From positions 1-64,000 of the forward strand of contig CABRZP010000011.1 in assembly GCA_902475545.1 (NCBI GenBank): DNA of 64,000 nt, written 5' to 3'. Below the pieces are notes generated by a model, which worked only from the letters and a program-made list of their open reading frames with translations, did no database searches and was not told the origin of the DNA. The DNA is from an uncultured bacterium. GTDB lineage: Bacteria > Cyanobacteriota > Vampirovibrionia > Gastranaerophilales > Gastranaerophilaceae. The position numbers were made by a program, and so were the translations under genes. Positions 9,090-16,369 of this stretch are shown in pieces; position 1 is the first letter of the stretch, and every line of letters begins with the position of its first letter.

Positions 9090-11177
9090 GTGACTAATAT
9101 GAAAATAAAAAAACAATTATTAACTACTATTTTATTATCTACAATGGCTTTGGGAATTTCTCCGGTACAAGCCTTTATGTCACCTGAAGCAAGTATGCTG
9201 TACCAGCAAGCCTGTACTGCAGAACACGAACAAGATTTGAAAGAAGCTATATCTAAACTTGAACAAGCAATTGCAATTTCAGGCGGAGATGCAATGTTAT
9301 ATACAAAACTTGCAGGTATTTATTCTGAAATTGATGAATATGATAAAGCCCTAGATGCTTATAACAAAGTTATAAATCTAAAACCTGACGATGCATTTGT
9401 ACATATTAGTATTGGAAGTATATATGAAAATCAAGGAAAATATAAAGAAGCTCTGGCTTCTTATAACAAGGCTTTAGACATATTTCCCGAATACAAATAC
9501 AACTATTTTAATATAGGTAATGCTCAATATCAGCTTCGACAATATAATGAGGCAATTAAAAGCTATAATGCATTCTTAGAAACTTATGCCCAACATTCGG
9601 AAGCCAGAGAAAATCTTGCAGCATCATATCTTGCTGTAAAAGATTATAAAAATGCTTCCAAACAATATAAAAGAATTTATGACAGAAACCCTGAAGGTTT
9701 TAAAAATTATTCCGAATACGGAATTACATTGTTAAATTCAGATAATCCTGAAAATGCAGCTGAAATGCTTGAAAAAGCTATTGAAATTGATGCTGATAAC
9801 AATGCTGCACATCTTGCTCTTGCACAAGCTTATCAAGATATGGGCAAAAATGATTTGTCATACGAACAATATCAAGTAGTACTAAAAAAAGTTCCAAATC
9901 TTAATACAGTAAGGCTTGACTATGCTGATTTGCTTGCAAATATGGAAAAAAATACTGAAGCAATTGAACAGTATAATATGTACATAAAAGCTTTTCCTAA
10001 TGATATAAAGGGTTATTCTCATCTTGCTGCCGTATACCAAACAATTGGAAATTACAGCAAAGCTATTGAAAATTACCTTGTTGCAGAAGCTAAAGATTCA
10101 TCAGATATTGAAATAGTTAAAAATCTTGCAACCTGCTATCATAATCAAAAAGATTACAATACAGCTTTGACATATTATGATAAAATTTTGGCAGTACAGC
10201 CTGATAATTTTGAAATTAAATCAAATAAAGCAATCGCCCTTCATGCACTAAAAAAATATGAAGAAGCAATTGTTGCTTATCAGGGATTATTAGCAGAAAA
10301 AAATGATAAAACATTAAAAGATAATTTAAATAGTGCACTTGTTTCAAGAGGTCATGAACTTATTGATGCCGAAGACTATGAAAAAGCTGTTACTAATTTT
10401 AAAACTGCAATAAAAGGCGGGTATACTGACGGATATGTATATTATGGATTAGCAAAGGCATACCGTGCAACAGGAGATAACACTAAAGCTTCTGAAAATT
10501 ATGAAAAAGCTATTTCGATAGATCCTGACAAAACTTTATATTCTGCAGAATACAGTGATTTTATTTCATCCTTGTACACCCCTAAAGTAAATGTCCAAAC
10601 ATCTCAAGGACAAGTTCTTCCAACTATCAGTATTTCAATGGAACCGGAAGAAGATACCCAAAAACAAGAAGTTAAAACAGTTGCTCCTATAAAAACAACT
10701 CCTGTTATTATGAAGCAAAATGAAGATTTTATTCTGGAAGGTGACAAGAATTATAAAAATAATAACTACGATGCAGCAGTGAAAAATTATCAAGATGCAT
10801 TACAATTAGTTCCAAATGATGCTGTTACACTTTTGAAAATAGGCAACAGCTACAAATTAAAAGAAGATAATACAAAAGCTATCACATTCTTCCAAAAATC
10901 TATTATTGTTAATCCTGATTACACTGACGGATGGTTCAATCTTGGAATTGCATACGCTAATGAAAACAATTTAATTGAATCTCAAAAAAGTTTTGAACGA
11001 GTTATTTCATTAGATTCAGATTATAATTTCGGATATGCATATTATGCACTTGGTATGGCTTTTGAGCATCAGGGAAAAAATCCTGAAGCAATAAAAAATT
11101 ATAAGCTGTTTATCAAACATAACAATGATAAAGATATGATTAATACTGTTCAAGCAAAAATTAAAGAGCTTCAATAA
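9090..11177 (+). CDS. Secreted TPR-repeat protein
   Basis: 695 aa. A signal peptide (about residues 1-27 of the GTG form, ending SPVQA) is followed by at least twelve tetratricopeptide repeats to about residue 480. A Thr/Gln/Pro-rich linker (about 495-540) and a final block of three or four repeats follow. It probably scaffolds protein complexes in the periplasm or at the surface. The start chosen is GTG 9090 because GAGGA sits 6 bases before it; ATG 9099 is the alternative. An extended -10 (TGA-TAAAAT, 9068-9076) supplies a promoter. The stop codon overlaps the ATG of the next lipoprotein gene (TAATG), implying coupled translation and a shared job. Confidence 0.88.
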   Translation: MTNMKIKKQLLTTILLSTMALGISPVQAFMSPEASMLYQQACTAEHEQDLKEAISKLEQAIAISGGDAMLYTKLAGIYSEIDEYDKALDAYNKVINLKPDDAFVHISIGSIYENQGKYKEALASYNKALDIFPEYKYNYFNIGNAQYQLRQYNEAIKSYNAFLETYAQHSEARENLAASYLAVKDYKNASKQYKRIYDRNPEGFKNYSEYGITLLNSDNPENAAEMLEKAIEIDADNNAAHLALAQAYQDMGKNDLSYEQYQVVLKKVPNLNTVRLDYADLLANMEKNTEAIEQYNMYIKAFPNDIKGYSHLAAVYQTIGNYSKAIENYLVAEAKDSSDIEIVKNLATCYHNQKDYNTALTYYDKILAVQPDNFEIKSNKAIALHALKKYEEAIVAYQGLLAEKNDKTLKDNLNSALVSRGHELIDAEDYEKAVTNFKTAIKGGYTDGYVYYGLAKAYRATGDNTKASENYEKAISIDPDKTLYSAEYSDFISSLYTPKVNVQTSQGQVLPTISISMEPEEDTQKQEVKTVAPIKTTPVIMKQNEDFILEGDKNYKNNNYDAAVKNYQDALQLVPNDAVTLLKIGNSYKLKEDNTKAITFFQKSIIVNPDYTDGWFNLGIAYANENNLIESQKSFERVISLDSDYNFGYAYYALGMAFEHQGKNPEAIKNYKLFIKHNNDKDMINTVQAKIKELQ

Positions 11178-11593
11178 TGATTAAAAAAATTTTTCTATTT
11201 GCTACAGCAATATTTATGACAATTTTTACCTGTGCGTGTGATAATGAAAAAGCACAAATTTTATTCAATAATCACCCTATTACACAGGAAACAGTTGCAA
11301 CAACAACTAATGTTTTTAAACCGGCAAATAGAATTTATTATCTTGTAACTCTGCCAAAACCTGTTGAATCAAAAAAATTATTTATTCAAATTTTTAAAGT
11401 TGGCGGAGATAAAGATGAACGATATGGTTATGATTTAGTTTGGGCAAAACATGTTAAACTAAAAGATGAACAAATATATTATTTCACTGATTATGTGGTA
11501 TTTAATCAGACCGGAACATACATTATGAAGGTTTATTCTAAAGATAATCCAACAAAAATTTTAACCTATTCACAATTTTTTGTTAAAAATTAA
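11177..11593 (+). CDS. Small lipoprotein of unknown function
   Basis: 138 aa with a hydrophobic signal ending FTCA-C21, a plausible lipobox. The mature part is mostly beta-strand-like (RIYYLVTLPKPVESKKLFIQIFKV and YVVFNQTGTYIMKVYSKDN) and could form one immunoglobulin-like or C2-like domain. It is translationally coupled to the TPR gene by a TAATG overlap, so the two probably work together outside the cytoplasm. No family is recognised. Confidence 0.75.
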   Translation: MIKKIFLFATAIFMTIFTCACDNEKAQILFNNHPITQETVATTTNVFKPANRIYYLVTLPKPVESKKLFIQIFKVGGDKDERYGYDLVWAKHVKLKDEQIYYFTDYVVFNQTGTYIMKVYSKDNPTKILTYSQFFVKN

Positions 11594-11613
11594 AGTATAA
11601 AAAGGAAGTAAAT

Positions 11614-12012
11614 ATGATAAAAGAAAAAGCAATAGAAAATTATAAAAACGGATATTCTTGTTCTGAAAGTATTGTAAAAGCTTGTATAGATGAGGGTTTG
11701 TGTGATGAATCTTTATTACCATGTGCAACAACATTTTCTGCCGGAATGTCTTCAGGATGTGCCTGTGGTACAGTTACTGGTTCTCAGTTAGTATTAGGAT
11801 ATATTTTCGGAAGAAATAACAAATTCGGAAATAACGTTACTGCCAGAGAAAAAGCTGCAACTTTGGTTGAAGAATTCAAAAAAAGAAACAAAGTAACCTG
11901 CTGTAAAGTTTTATGCTCAGGTTTAGAAGGTATGGCAAGAAAAGAACATTGTACAAAATTGGTAGCAGATGCATCAGAAATTCTTGAAGAACTTATTAAG
12001 GTAAAAGTATAA
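11614..12012 (+). CDS. C_GCAxxG_C_C family redox protein
   Basis: 132 aa matching the family named for its cysteine pattern: C16, C37, the core GCACGTVTGS (G48, C49, A50, C51, G52), C96-C97, C101 and C113. Members occur in anaerobes and are thought to be redox-active or metal-binding, but no reaction is established. AGGAAG precedes the ATG. The stop codon overlaps the crcB start (TAATG), making this the first gene of a three-gene operon. Confidence 0.9.
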   Translation: MIKEKAIENYKNGYSCSESIVKACIDEGLCDESLLPCATTFSAGMSSGCACGTVTGSQLVLGYIFGRNNKFGNNVTAREKAATLVEEFKKRNKVTCCKVLCSGLEGMARKEHCTKLVADASEILEELIKVKV

Positions 12013-12386
12013 TGTTGAATATTTTTACTGTATTTATTGGTGGTGGTATAGGAGCTTGTTTAAGATATTTAACCGGTATTTTATGCATGACTGCTATTCG
12101 TTGCAATTTGCCGATTGCTACTTTTATTGTAAATATTATCGGTTGTTTTTTAATTGGTTTTTTCTATATAATATTTGTAGAAAAAATACAATATTCAAAT
12201 TCTTTAAAACTATTATTAACAGTTGGTTTTTGCGGCGGTTTAACAACATTTAGTACTTTTTCAGTTGAACTGTTTGATATGATTCAAAAACAAATGTTTT
12301 TAAATGCGTTATGTTATGTATTATTGAGTGTTATAATAGGATTGGCAGCTGTATATTTTGGAGGTTTTTGTGCAAGATTTTTATAA
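12012..12386 (+). CDS. crcB: Fluoride channel CrcB/FluC
   Basis: 124 aa with four hydrophobic helices and the family motifs GGGIGACLRY, FIVNIIGCFLIG and GFCGGLTTFSTFS, the last lining the fluoride pore. It forms a dual-topology dimer that exports fluoride across the cytoplasmic membrane. The start overlaps the preceding stop, and its 3' end contains the GGAGG SD and GTG start of the next gene. No fluoride riboswitch leader is present at the operon start, where only 20 bases separate the genes. Confidence 0.95.
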   Translation: MLNIFTVFIGGGIGACLRYLTGILCMTAIRCNLPIATFIVNIIGCFLIGFFYIIFVEKIQYSNSLKLLLTVGFCGGLTTFSTFSVELFDMIQKQMFLNALCYVLLSVIIGLAAVYFGGFCARFL

Positions 12387-13218
12387 AATAGATAAACTGA
12401 ATTTTTTAACAGCCGGTATGCCGCTATCTACCGGAAAAGCCGGTTATCCGAGAGCATTTGAAATAATTGAAGAAATGGGACTTGACGGTATGGAAGTCGA
12501 ATTTGTTCATGGTGTAAGAATGTCAGATGAAACCCGTCAGCTTCTTAAGAAAATCCAAAATGAAAAAAATTTAGTATTAACTGCCCATGGACCATTTTAT
12601 ATTAATCTCAATTCAAAAGAAGAAGAAAAAGTTGAAGCAAGTGTACAGAGAATTATTGATACAGCTAATACAGCAAAAGAATTTGGCGGATATAGTATAA
12701 CCTATCATGCAGCATTTTATATGGGCAAAGATAAAGAAGAAGTATATCAACAGGTTAAAACTCAAACTCAAAAAATTGTTGAAATATTAGACAAAAATAA
12801 TATTAAAATATGGATTAGACCTGAAACAACAGGAAAAGCAACTCAATGGGGCGATTATGAAGAAATTATTCGCCTTTCAAAAGAATTTGAAAGAGTACTT
12901 CCTTGTATAGATTTTTCTCACATTCATGCCAGAACAGCCGGCGAATATAACACTTACGATGAATTTTGTAAGGTTCTTGACAGAATTGGCACTGAACTGG
13001 GTGACTTTGCTATAAACAATTTCCATGCACACCTTGCAGGTATTGAATATACTGCAAAAGGGGAGAAACGTCATTTAATTCTCGAAGAATCCGATATGAA
13101 TTATAAAGATTTACTAAAAGCTTTGAAGTCTTTTGGCGTTAAAGGGGCATTGGTTTGTGAAAGTCCTAATATTGAAACAGATACCAAACTGCTCAAAGAT
13201 TATTATATGTCTTTATAA
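12370..13218 (+). CDS. Endonuclease IV-like AP endonuclease / TIM-barrel protein
   Basis: 282 aa starting at GTG 12370, which has GGAGG five bases upstream; an upstream TTG in frame has no SD. Metal ligands of the Nfo family can be placed: H73 (AHGPF), H113 (TYHAAF), E152 (RPETTGK), D181 and H184 (DFSHIHAR), H219 (NFHAHLAGIEY), H235 (KRHL) and E264 (CESPN). The family cleaves DNA at abasic sites with three zinc ions. The sequence is of the archaeal-type, divergent branch, and the Asp that usually precedes the H235-equivalent is not obvious. DNA repair is therefore likely but another xylose-isomerase-like activity is possible. It overlaps crcB by 17 bases. Confidence 0.78.
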   Translation: MQDFYKIDKLNFLTAGMPLSTGKAGYPRAFEIIEEMGLDGMEVEFVHGVRMSDETRQLLKKIQNEKNLVLTAHGPFYINLNSKEEEKVEASVQRIIDTANTAKEFGGYSITYHAAFYMGKDKEEVYQQVKTQTQKIVEILDKNNIKIWIRPETTGKATQWGDYEEIIRLSKEFERVLPCIDFSHIHARTAGEYNTYDEFCKVLDRIGTELGDFAINNFHAHLAGIEYTAKGEKRHLILEESDMNYKDLLKALKSFGVKGALVCESPNIETDTKLLKDYYMSL

Positions 13219-13228
13219 TAAAAGTGAT

Positions 13229-13483
13229 TTAATCGGTTTTATTATTCCAATCATACCTTTTATCAGTTTTGAAAAAGTCTTGAGGTTGTAATTGCATATA
13301 ATCTAAAACTTTACCTAAGACTCTTGTGCTGATTTGTCTTTCTGCCCTTTCAATATGACCAATGTACTTGTCATTTAGATTTAAAATTGCCGAAAATTGC
13401 TCTTGTGTAAGTCCTTTTTCAATACGGAATTTACGCACTTGTTCGCCTATAAGTTTGTAGAAAAATGGATTAAAACTTGACAT
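13229..13483 (-). CDS. XRE-family transcriptional regulator (copy 1)
   Basis: 84 aa, essentially one helix-turn-helix_3 domain: IGEQVRKFRIEKGLTQEQFSAILNLNDKYIGHIERAERQIS. It resembles the regulator at 13746-13979, both sharing K-x-IGH-ER-ER-IS in the recognition region, so the two are probably paralogues. Transcription runs away from the 69-aa gene at 13556. The 72-bp gap between them holds a two-box operator-like sequence also found beside copy 2. Autoregulation is inferred. Confidence 0.85.
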   Translation of the reverse strand: MSSFNPFFYKLIGEQVRKFRIEKGLTQEQFSAILNLNDKYIGHIERAERQISTRVLGKVLDYMQLQPQDFFKTDKRYDWNNKTD

Positions 13484-13509
13484 ATCTTAATTATATTTGT
13501 ATACTTATG

Positions 13510-13537
13510 AAGCACCACTACTATAGATGCACTATTT
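13510..13537. promoter_or_regulatory. Two-box operator candidate for XRE copy 1
   Basis: AAGCACCACTA, then 8 variable bases, then GCACTATTT. The same arrangement with the same spacing recurs at 14008-14035. The two GCAC cores are 17 bp apart. The site lies between divergent genes. Confidence 0.6.
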
Positions 13538-13555
13538 AATTTTAAAGGGGATAAT

Positions 13556-13765
13556 ATGGAAAACGAATTTGCTGATATTAAAATGAAAATTAGAGAAATT
13601 AAAAGCAGTTTAATTATTCTTCAGCAAGCAATTCAAAATGAAAATAAATTAATTTCATTATCAAATATTGATGATAACTTGGAATTGATAATTGAAAATG
13701 TAGAAAATACATTAAGTAAATATGAAAATTTAACAGATAAACAATTTACTCTTGTAAGTCAGTAA
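13556..13765 (+). CDS. Small coiled-coil protein, 69 aa
   Basis: The product is almost entirely predicted helix with heptad-like hydrophobic spacing (IKMKIREIKSSLIILQQAIQNE and LELIIENVENTL) and is acidic overall. AAAGGGG precedes the ATG. It is divergent from XRE copy 1 across the shared operator, and its last 20 bases overlap the 3' end of XRE copy 2. No family is recognised. A role as partner or target of the XRE pair is inferred from position only. Confidence 0.65.
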   Translation: MENEFADIKMKIREIKSSLIILQQAIQNENKLISLSNIDDNLELIIENVENTLSKYENLTDKQFTLVSQ

Positions 13766-13979
13766 AATCAAACAACAAATTCATAGGCACATCAAGAATT
13801 TGAGCAAGCTCAATAAGTTTTGTTAAACTTATATTTCTTTCAACACGTTCTACATGTCCAATGAATTTTGAATTTACATCCAATAATTCTGACAATTTTT
13901 CTTGAGACAGCCCTTTCGCGAGTCTGTATTTTTTTATATTTTTTCCCAATTTTTCAAATACATTTTTGTCACAATTCAT
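13746..13979 (-). CDS. XRE-family transcriptional regulator (copy 2)
   Basis: 77 aa with one helix-turn-helix_3 domain: LGKNIKKYRLAKGLSQEKLSELLDVNSKFIGHVERVERNIS. It is a likely paralogue of the regulator at 13229-13483. It is divergent from the gene at 14134 with the second two-box operator in between. The 3' end overlaps the convergent 69-aa gene by 20 bases, so transcription of one may interfere with the other. Confidence 0.85.
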   Translation of the reverse strand: MNCDKNVFEKLGKNIKKYRLAKGLSQEKLSELLDVNSKFIGHVERVERNISLTKLIELAQILDVPMNLLFDFTDLQE

Positions 13980-14007
13980 ACAAATTATGATAAAAGGGAT
14001 ACCATCT

Positions 14008-14035
14008 AAGCACCACTATCACACAAGCACTATTT
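14008..14035. promoter_or_regulatory. Two-box operator candidate for XRE copy 2
   Basis: AAGCACCACTA-N8-GCACTATTT, identical in both boxes and spacing to the site at 13510-13537 while the 8 bases between differ. This pattern is expected of a conserved protein-binding site. Confidence 0.6.
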
Positions 14036-14042
14036 TAGTTGT

Positions 14043-14141
14043 TTGATACGTTATTTAAATGATATTTCTAAAGATATTTCTAATAATGCCGATAATAATA
14101 CTACAATTTACAAATTTGTAAAAGAGGCCGGCTATGTTTAA
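14043..14141 (+). pseudogene. Possible coding remnant or short leader peptide
   Basis: A 32-codon frame from TTG 14043 reads like real protein (NDISKDISNNADNN, then YKFVKEAGYV) and ends at TAA overlapping the ATG at 14134. The frame is open only back to a stop at 14007 and has no ATG or SD. It may be the 3' remnant of a lost gene or a coupled short upstream ORF. Confidence 0.3.
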
Positions 14142-14502
14142 TTCTGTAAATAATCCTTTTGGACAAAAAATTGAGTCTGCAATTTCTACAGGTCAGGAAA
14201 AAAGACAACAAAGACAAGATCAACAACAAGAAAAAGAAAAAAGATACCTTGAAAATGATGATAAAGATGAAGTTAAAATCGGTGGATTACCTATATTAAC
14301 AGAAGAAGAAATTCTTGCATTAACCAAAAATTATATTAACAATCTAAAATCAGAAAATGAAGGTAACGAAAAAGTTATTGAAAAATTAGACAAATTTTTA
14401 ACAAAATTTGATGTTAAAAAATTTATGAAAAGAAACCCGAATATGACAGCCGCAGATTTTCATATGGTAATGTATAATGAAACAGCAGGATTAGTAAAAT
14501 AA
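14134..14502 (+). CDS. Unknown protein with Gln/Lys/Glu-rich N-terminal region
   Basis: 122 aa. Residues 20-48 are a low-complexity run of Q, K, R, E and D (QEKRQQRQDQQQEKEKR). A helical domain with LTEEEILALTKNYINNL and a C-terminal MTAADFHMVMYNE follows. There is no signal peptide. AGAGG lies 8 bases before the ATG. It is divergent from XRE copy 2 and convergent with the prepilin gene, two bases apart. No family is recognised. Confidence 0.65.
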   Translation: MFNSVNNPFGQKIESAISTGQEKRQQRQDQQQEKEKRYLENDDKDEVKIGGLPILTEEEILALTKNYINNLKSENEGNEKVIEKLDKFLTKFDVKKFMKRNPNMTAADFHMVMYNETAGLVK

Positions 14503-14504
14503 AA

Positions 14505-15296
14505 CTAATTATTATAGTTACCTGATTCTTTCATCATTGTAGCAGTGTCTTTACCTGCACCATCATTACAATTAGTACAAGGTCCAGGCAGTATATTTAC
14601 AGATGTAGGTACCGGTATTATTCTTATTCCCGGTCTACGATTTGGACCACCTGGAATTACCGGAGGCATAACTATTTCTGTATATGTACGAGATATACCT
14701 GTAAGTTTTACTGAAAATGGAAATATATCTTGCCCCCATTTATTTGGAGCTTTTCTTCCATTAATATCCACGGCAAAAAGTTTCAATCCGTCATTTTTAT
14801 TGTTAACAAGAAGTATCATACTGTTATCAAGTACATAACCGGCTGTATTGTCACCATAAGAAGAGAAACTGCTGCCTGTTTGTTTAGGATAATTTTCAGG
14901 GATACATCCGCCGCTAATTGGATTAGTATTTTCGCAAAATCTTGTTGCACCCATTGCTCTAACAAAATCATTAGTTAATTGACGACATTCACTATTTGCA
15001 GATGATCTTAAACCACCAGTGGCTGTACCTATACCAAATTTTTCACTTATTTCTTGAGCTGTCATACTATCATAACAATGATAAACTCTGCCTTTTTCTG
15101 CTTGAATATCTTGAAGAGCTGATTCCATTTTTGCATAAGCTGTTCTAAATTCAGCAAGTCTTGCTCGTTGTTGTATCGCTGAACCAACAGTAGAAAGTGT
15201 TAATGCTCCCAAAGCACCAATTAATGTTAACGTAACCATAACTTCTGATAGTGTAAATGCAAAACGTTTATTATTTTTCATACAGCCAAATCCCAT
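14505..15296 (-). CDS. Type IV pilin-like protein with class III-type leader
   Basis: 263 aa. A short basic leader (KNNKR) precedes FTLSEVMVTLTLIGALGAL, with cleavage expected before F14 and the required Glu at mature position 5 (E18). Unusually Ala, not Gly, is at -1. The hydrophobic helix is followed by a pseudopilin-like globular domain with several Cys residues and a Pro/Gly-rich C-terminal tail (VIPGGPNRRPGIRIIPVP). Such FTLxE prepilins are numerous in Gastranaerophilales. The start could be the ATG at 15296 or 15281; neither has a strong SD. The protein should be processed by PilD and exported by a type IV pilus or type II secretion machine encoded elsewhere. Confidence 0.85.
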   Translation of the reverse strand: MGFGCMKNNKRFAFTLSEVMVTLTLIGALGALTLSTVGSAIQQRARLAEFRTAYAKMESALQDIQAEKGRVYHCYDSMTAQEISEKFGIGTATGGLRSSANSECRQLTNDFVRAMGATRFCENTNPISGGCIPENYPKQTGSSFSSYGDNTAGYVLDNSMILLVNNKNDGLKLFAVDINGRKAPNKWGQDIFPFSVKLTGISRTYTEIVMPPVIPGGPNRRPGIRIIPVPTSVNILPGPCTNCNDGAGKDTATMMKESGNYNN

Positions 15297-15363
15297 AAAA
15301 CAACCCTATATACTATATATTTTAACACATTTTACCACTATCGTCAATTGTATAATCTTAAAA

Positions 15364-16278
15364 TTAAGCTCTCGGATGTGTTTCGTTGTAAACTTCTTTC
15401 ATGTGCTGCATTGAAATATGAGTATATATTTGCGTATTTGAAATACTTGCATGGCCCAGAAGTTCCTGTACAACCCTTAAGTCTGCACCGTTTTCAATCA
15501 GGTGTGTTGCAAAACTATGTCTAAACATGTGCGGAGTCACTTTTTTAGGAAGTTCAATTTTTTCAACAATTTCGTTTATAACATTTCTTATCATTCGGGT
15601 TTGTAATCTATATCCTGTTTTATTTATAAAGACAGGAGTAGTATCAGTTATAGGTTCAAGCGTATATCCTTTGGCTATCATAGAACGAGCATAATCAATA
15701 TACCCTTGCAAATAAGATTTTGCTCTATCTGTAATCAAAATTATACGTTCTTTAGAACCTTTACCAAAAACTGTAATTTCATTATTTTCTAAATTCAAAT
15801 TACCAAAATTTAAACCACTCAATTCTGATACACGCATTCCGCTTGCCCATAAAAGTTCTAAGATAGCTCTATTTCTATAACCTGCAGGTGTATCAATATT
15901 TATATTACTCAAAATTTGTTCTACCTCATTCATTGAGAGGAATTTTGGCAACGATTTCGGTCGTTTAGGGGATATTAAGTTTTCGGCAGGGTTACTTTCA
16001 ACTTTTCTCTCTCTAAACAAGTATTTATAAAAGGTTCGGATGGATGCAATTTTTCTTGCAACAGTTGTTTTTTTATAATTAAACTTTTGAATAAAATGTA
16101 AATATTCACGCATTTTAGTGAAATTTACGTTTTCACATTCAGTATCATCAAGCCATATTAAATAGCTCAAAATATCGGAATAATAAGCTTTTGCCGTATG
16201 TTTAGAAAAATTTTTTTCTACCAAAAGATATGATTTAAAATTCTCTAAATCCTGTTTCGAATTACTGTTTAATACCAT
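15364..16278 (-). CDS. Xer-type tyrosine recombinase
   Basis: 304 aa, the size of XerC/XerD. The N-terminal SAM-like core-binding domain (about 8-95) precedes the catalytic domain with R149 (GMRVSEL), K173, H250 and R253 (HMFRHSFATH), H276 (LGHASI) and nucleophile Y285 (TQIYTHIS). It probably resolves chromosome dimers at dif with FtsK. XerC versus XerD cannot be decided here. It lies between a pilin gene and a TPR gene with no phage genes nearby, so an integrase role is unlikely. Confidence 0.9.
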   Translation of the reverse strand: MVLNSNSKQDLENFKSYLLVEKNFSKHTAKAYYSDILSYLIWLDDTECENVNFTKMREYLHFIQKFNYKKTTVARKIASIRTFYKYLFRERKVESNPAENLISPKRPKSLPKFLSMNEVEQILSNINIDTPAGYRNRAILELLWASGMRVSELSGLNFGNLNLENNEITVFGKGSKERIILITDRAKSYLQGYIDYARSMIAKGYTLEPITDTTPVFINKTGYRLQTRMIRNVINEIVEKIELPKKVTPHMFRHSFATHLIENGADLRVVQELLGHASISNTQIYTHISMQHMKEVYNETHPRA

Positions 16279-16369
16279 CTGTTTAACCTATTGCCTTTTT
16301 TTGATAACTATTATACAATATTTTTGTTAGATTTAGAATAGTTTTAAGCTAAAAAAGGTAGGAGAAAAC

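Noticed and set aside
11594..11613. Fluoride riboswitch expected upstream of a crcB operon
   Set aside because: Only 20 bases separate the operon from the previous gene, too short for the aptamer.
14545..14838. 97-codon plus-strand frame within the prepilin gene
   Set aside because: Antisense shadow created by the Pro/Gly-rich tail of the prepilin.
15364..16278. Phage or island integrase role for the Xer-like protein
   Set aside because: Size and motifs fit housekeeping XerC/D and no mobile genes surround it.
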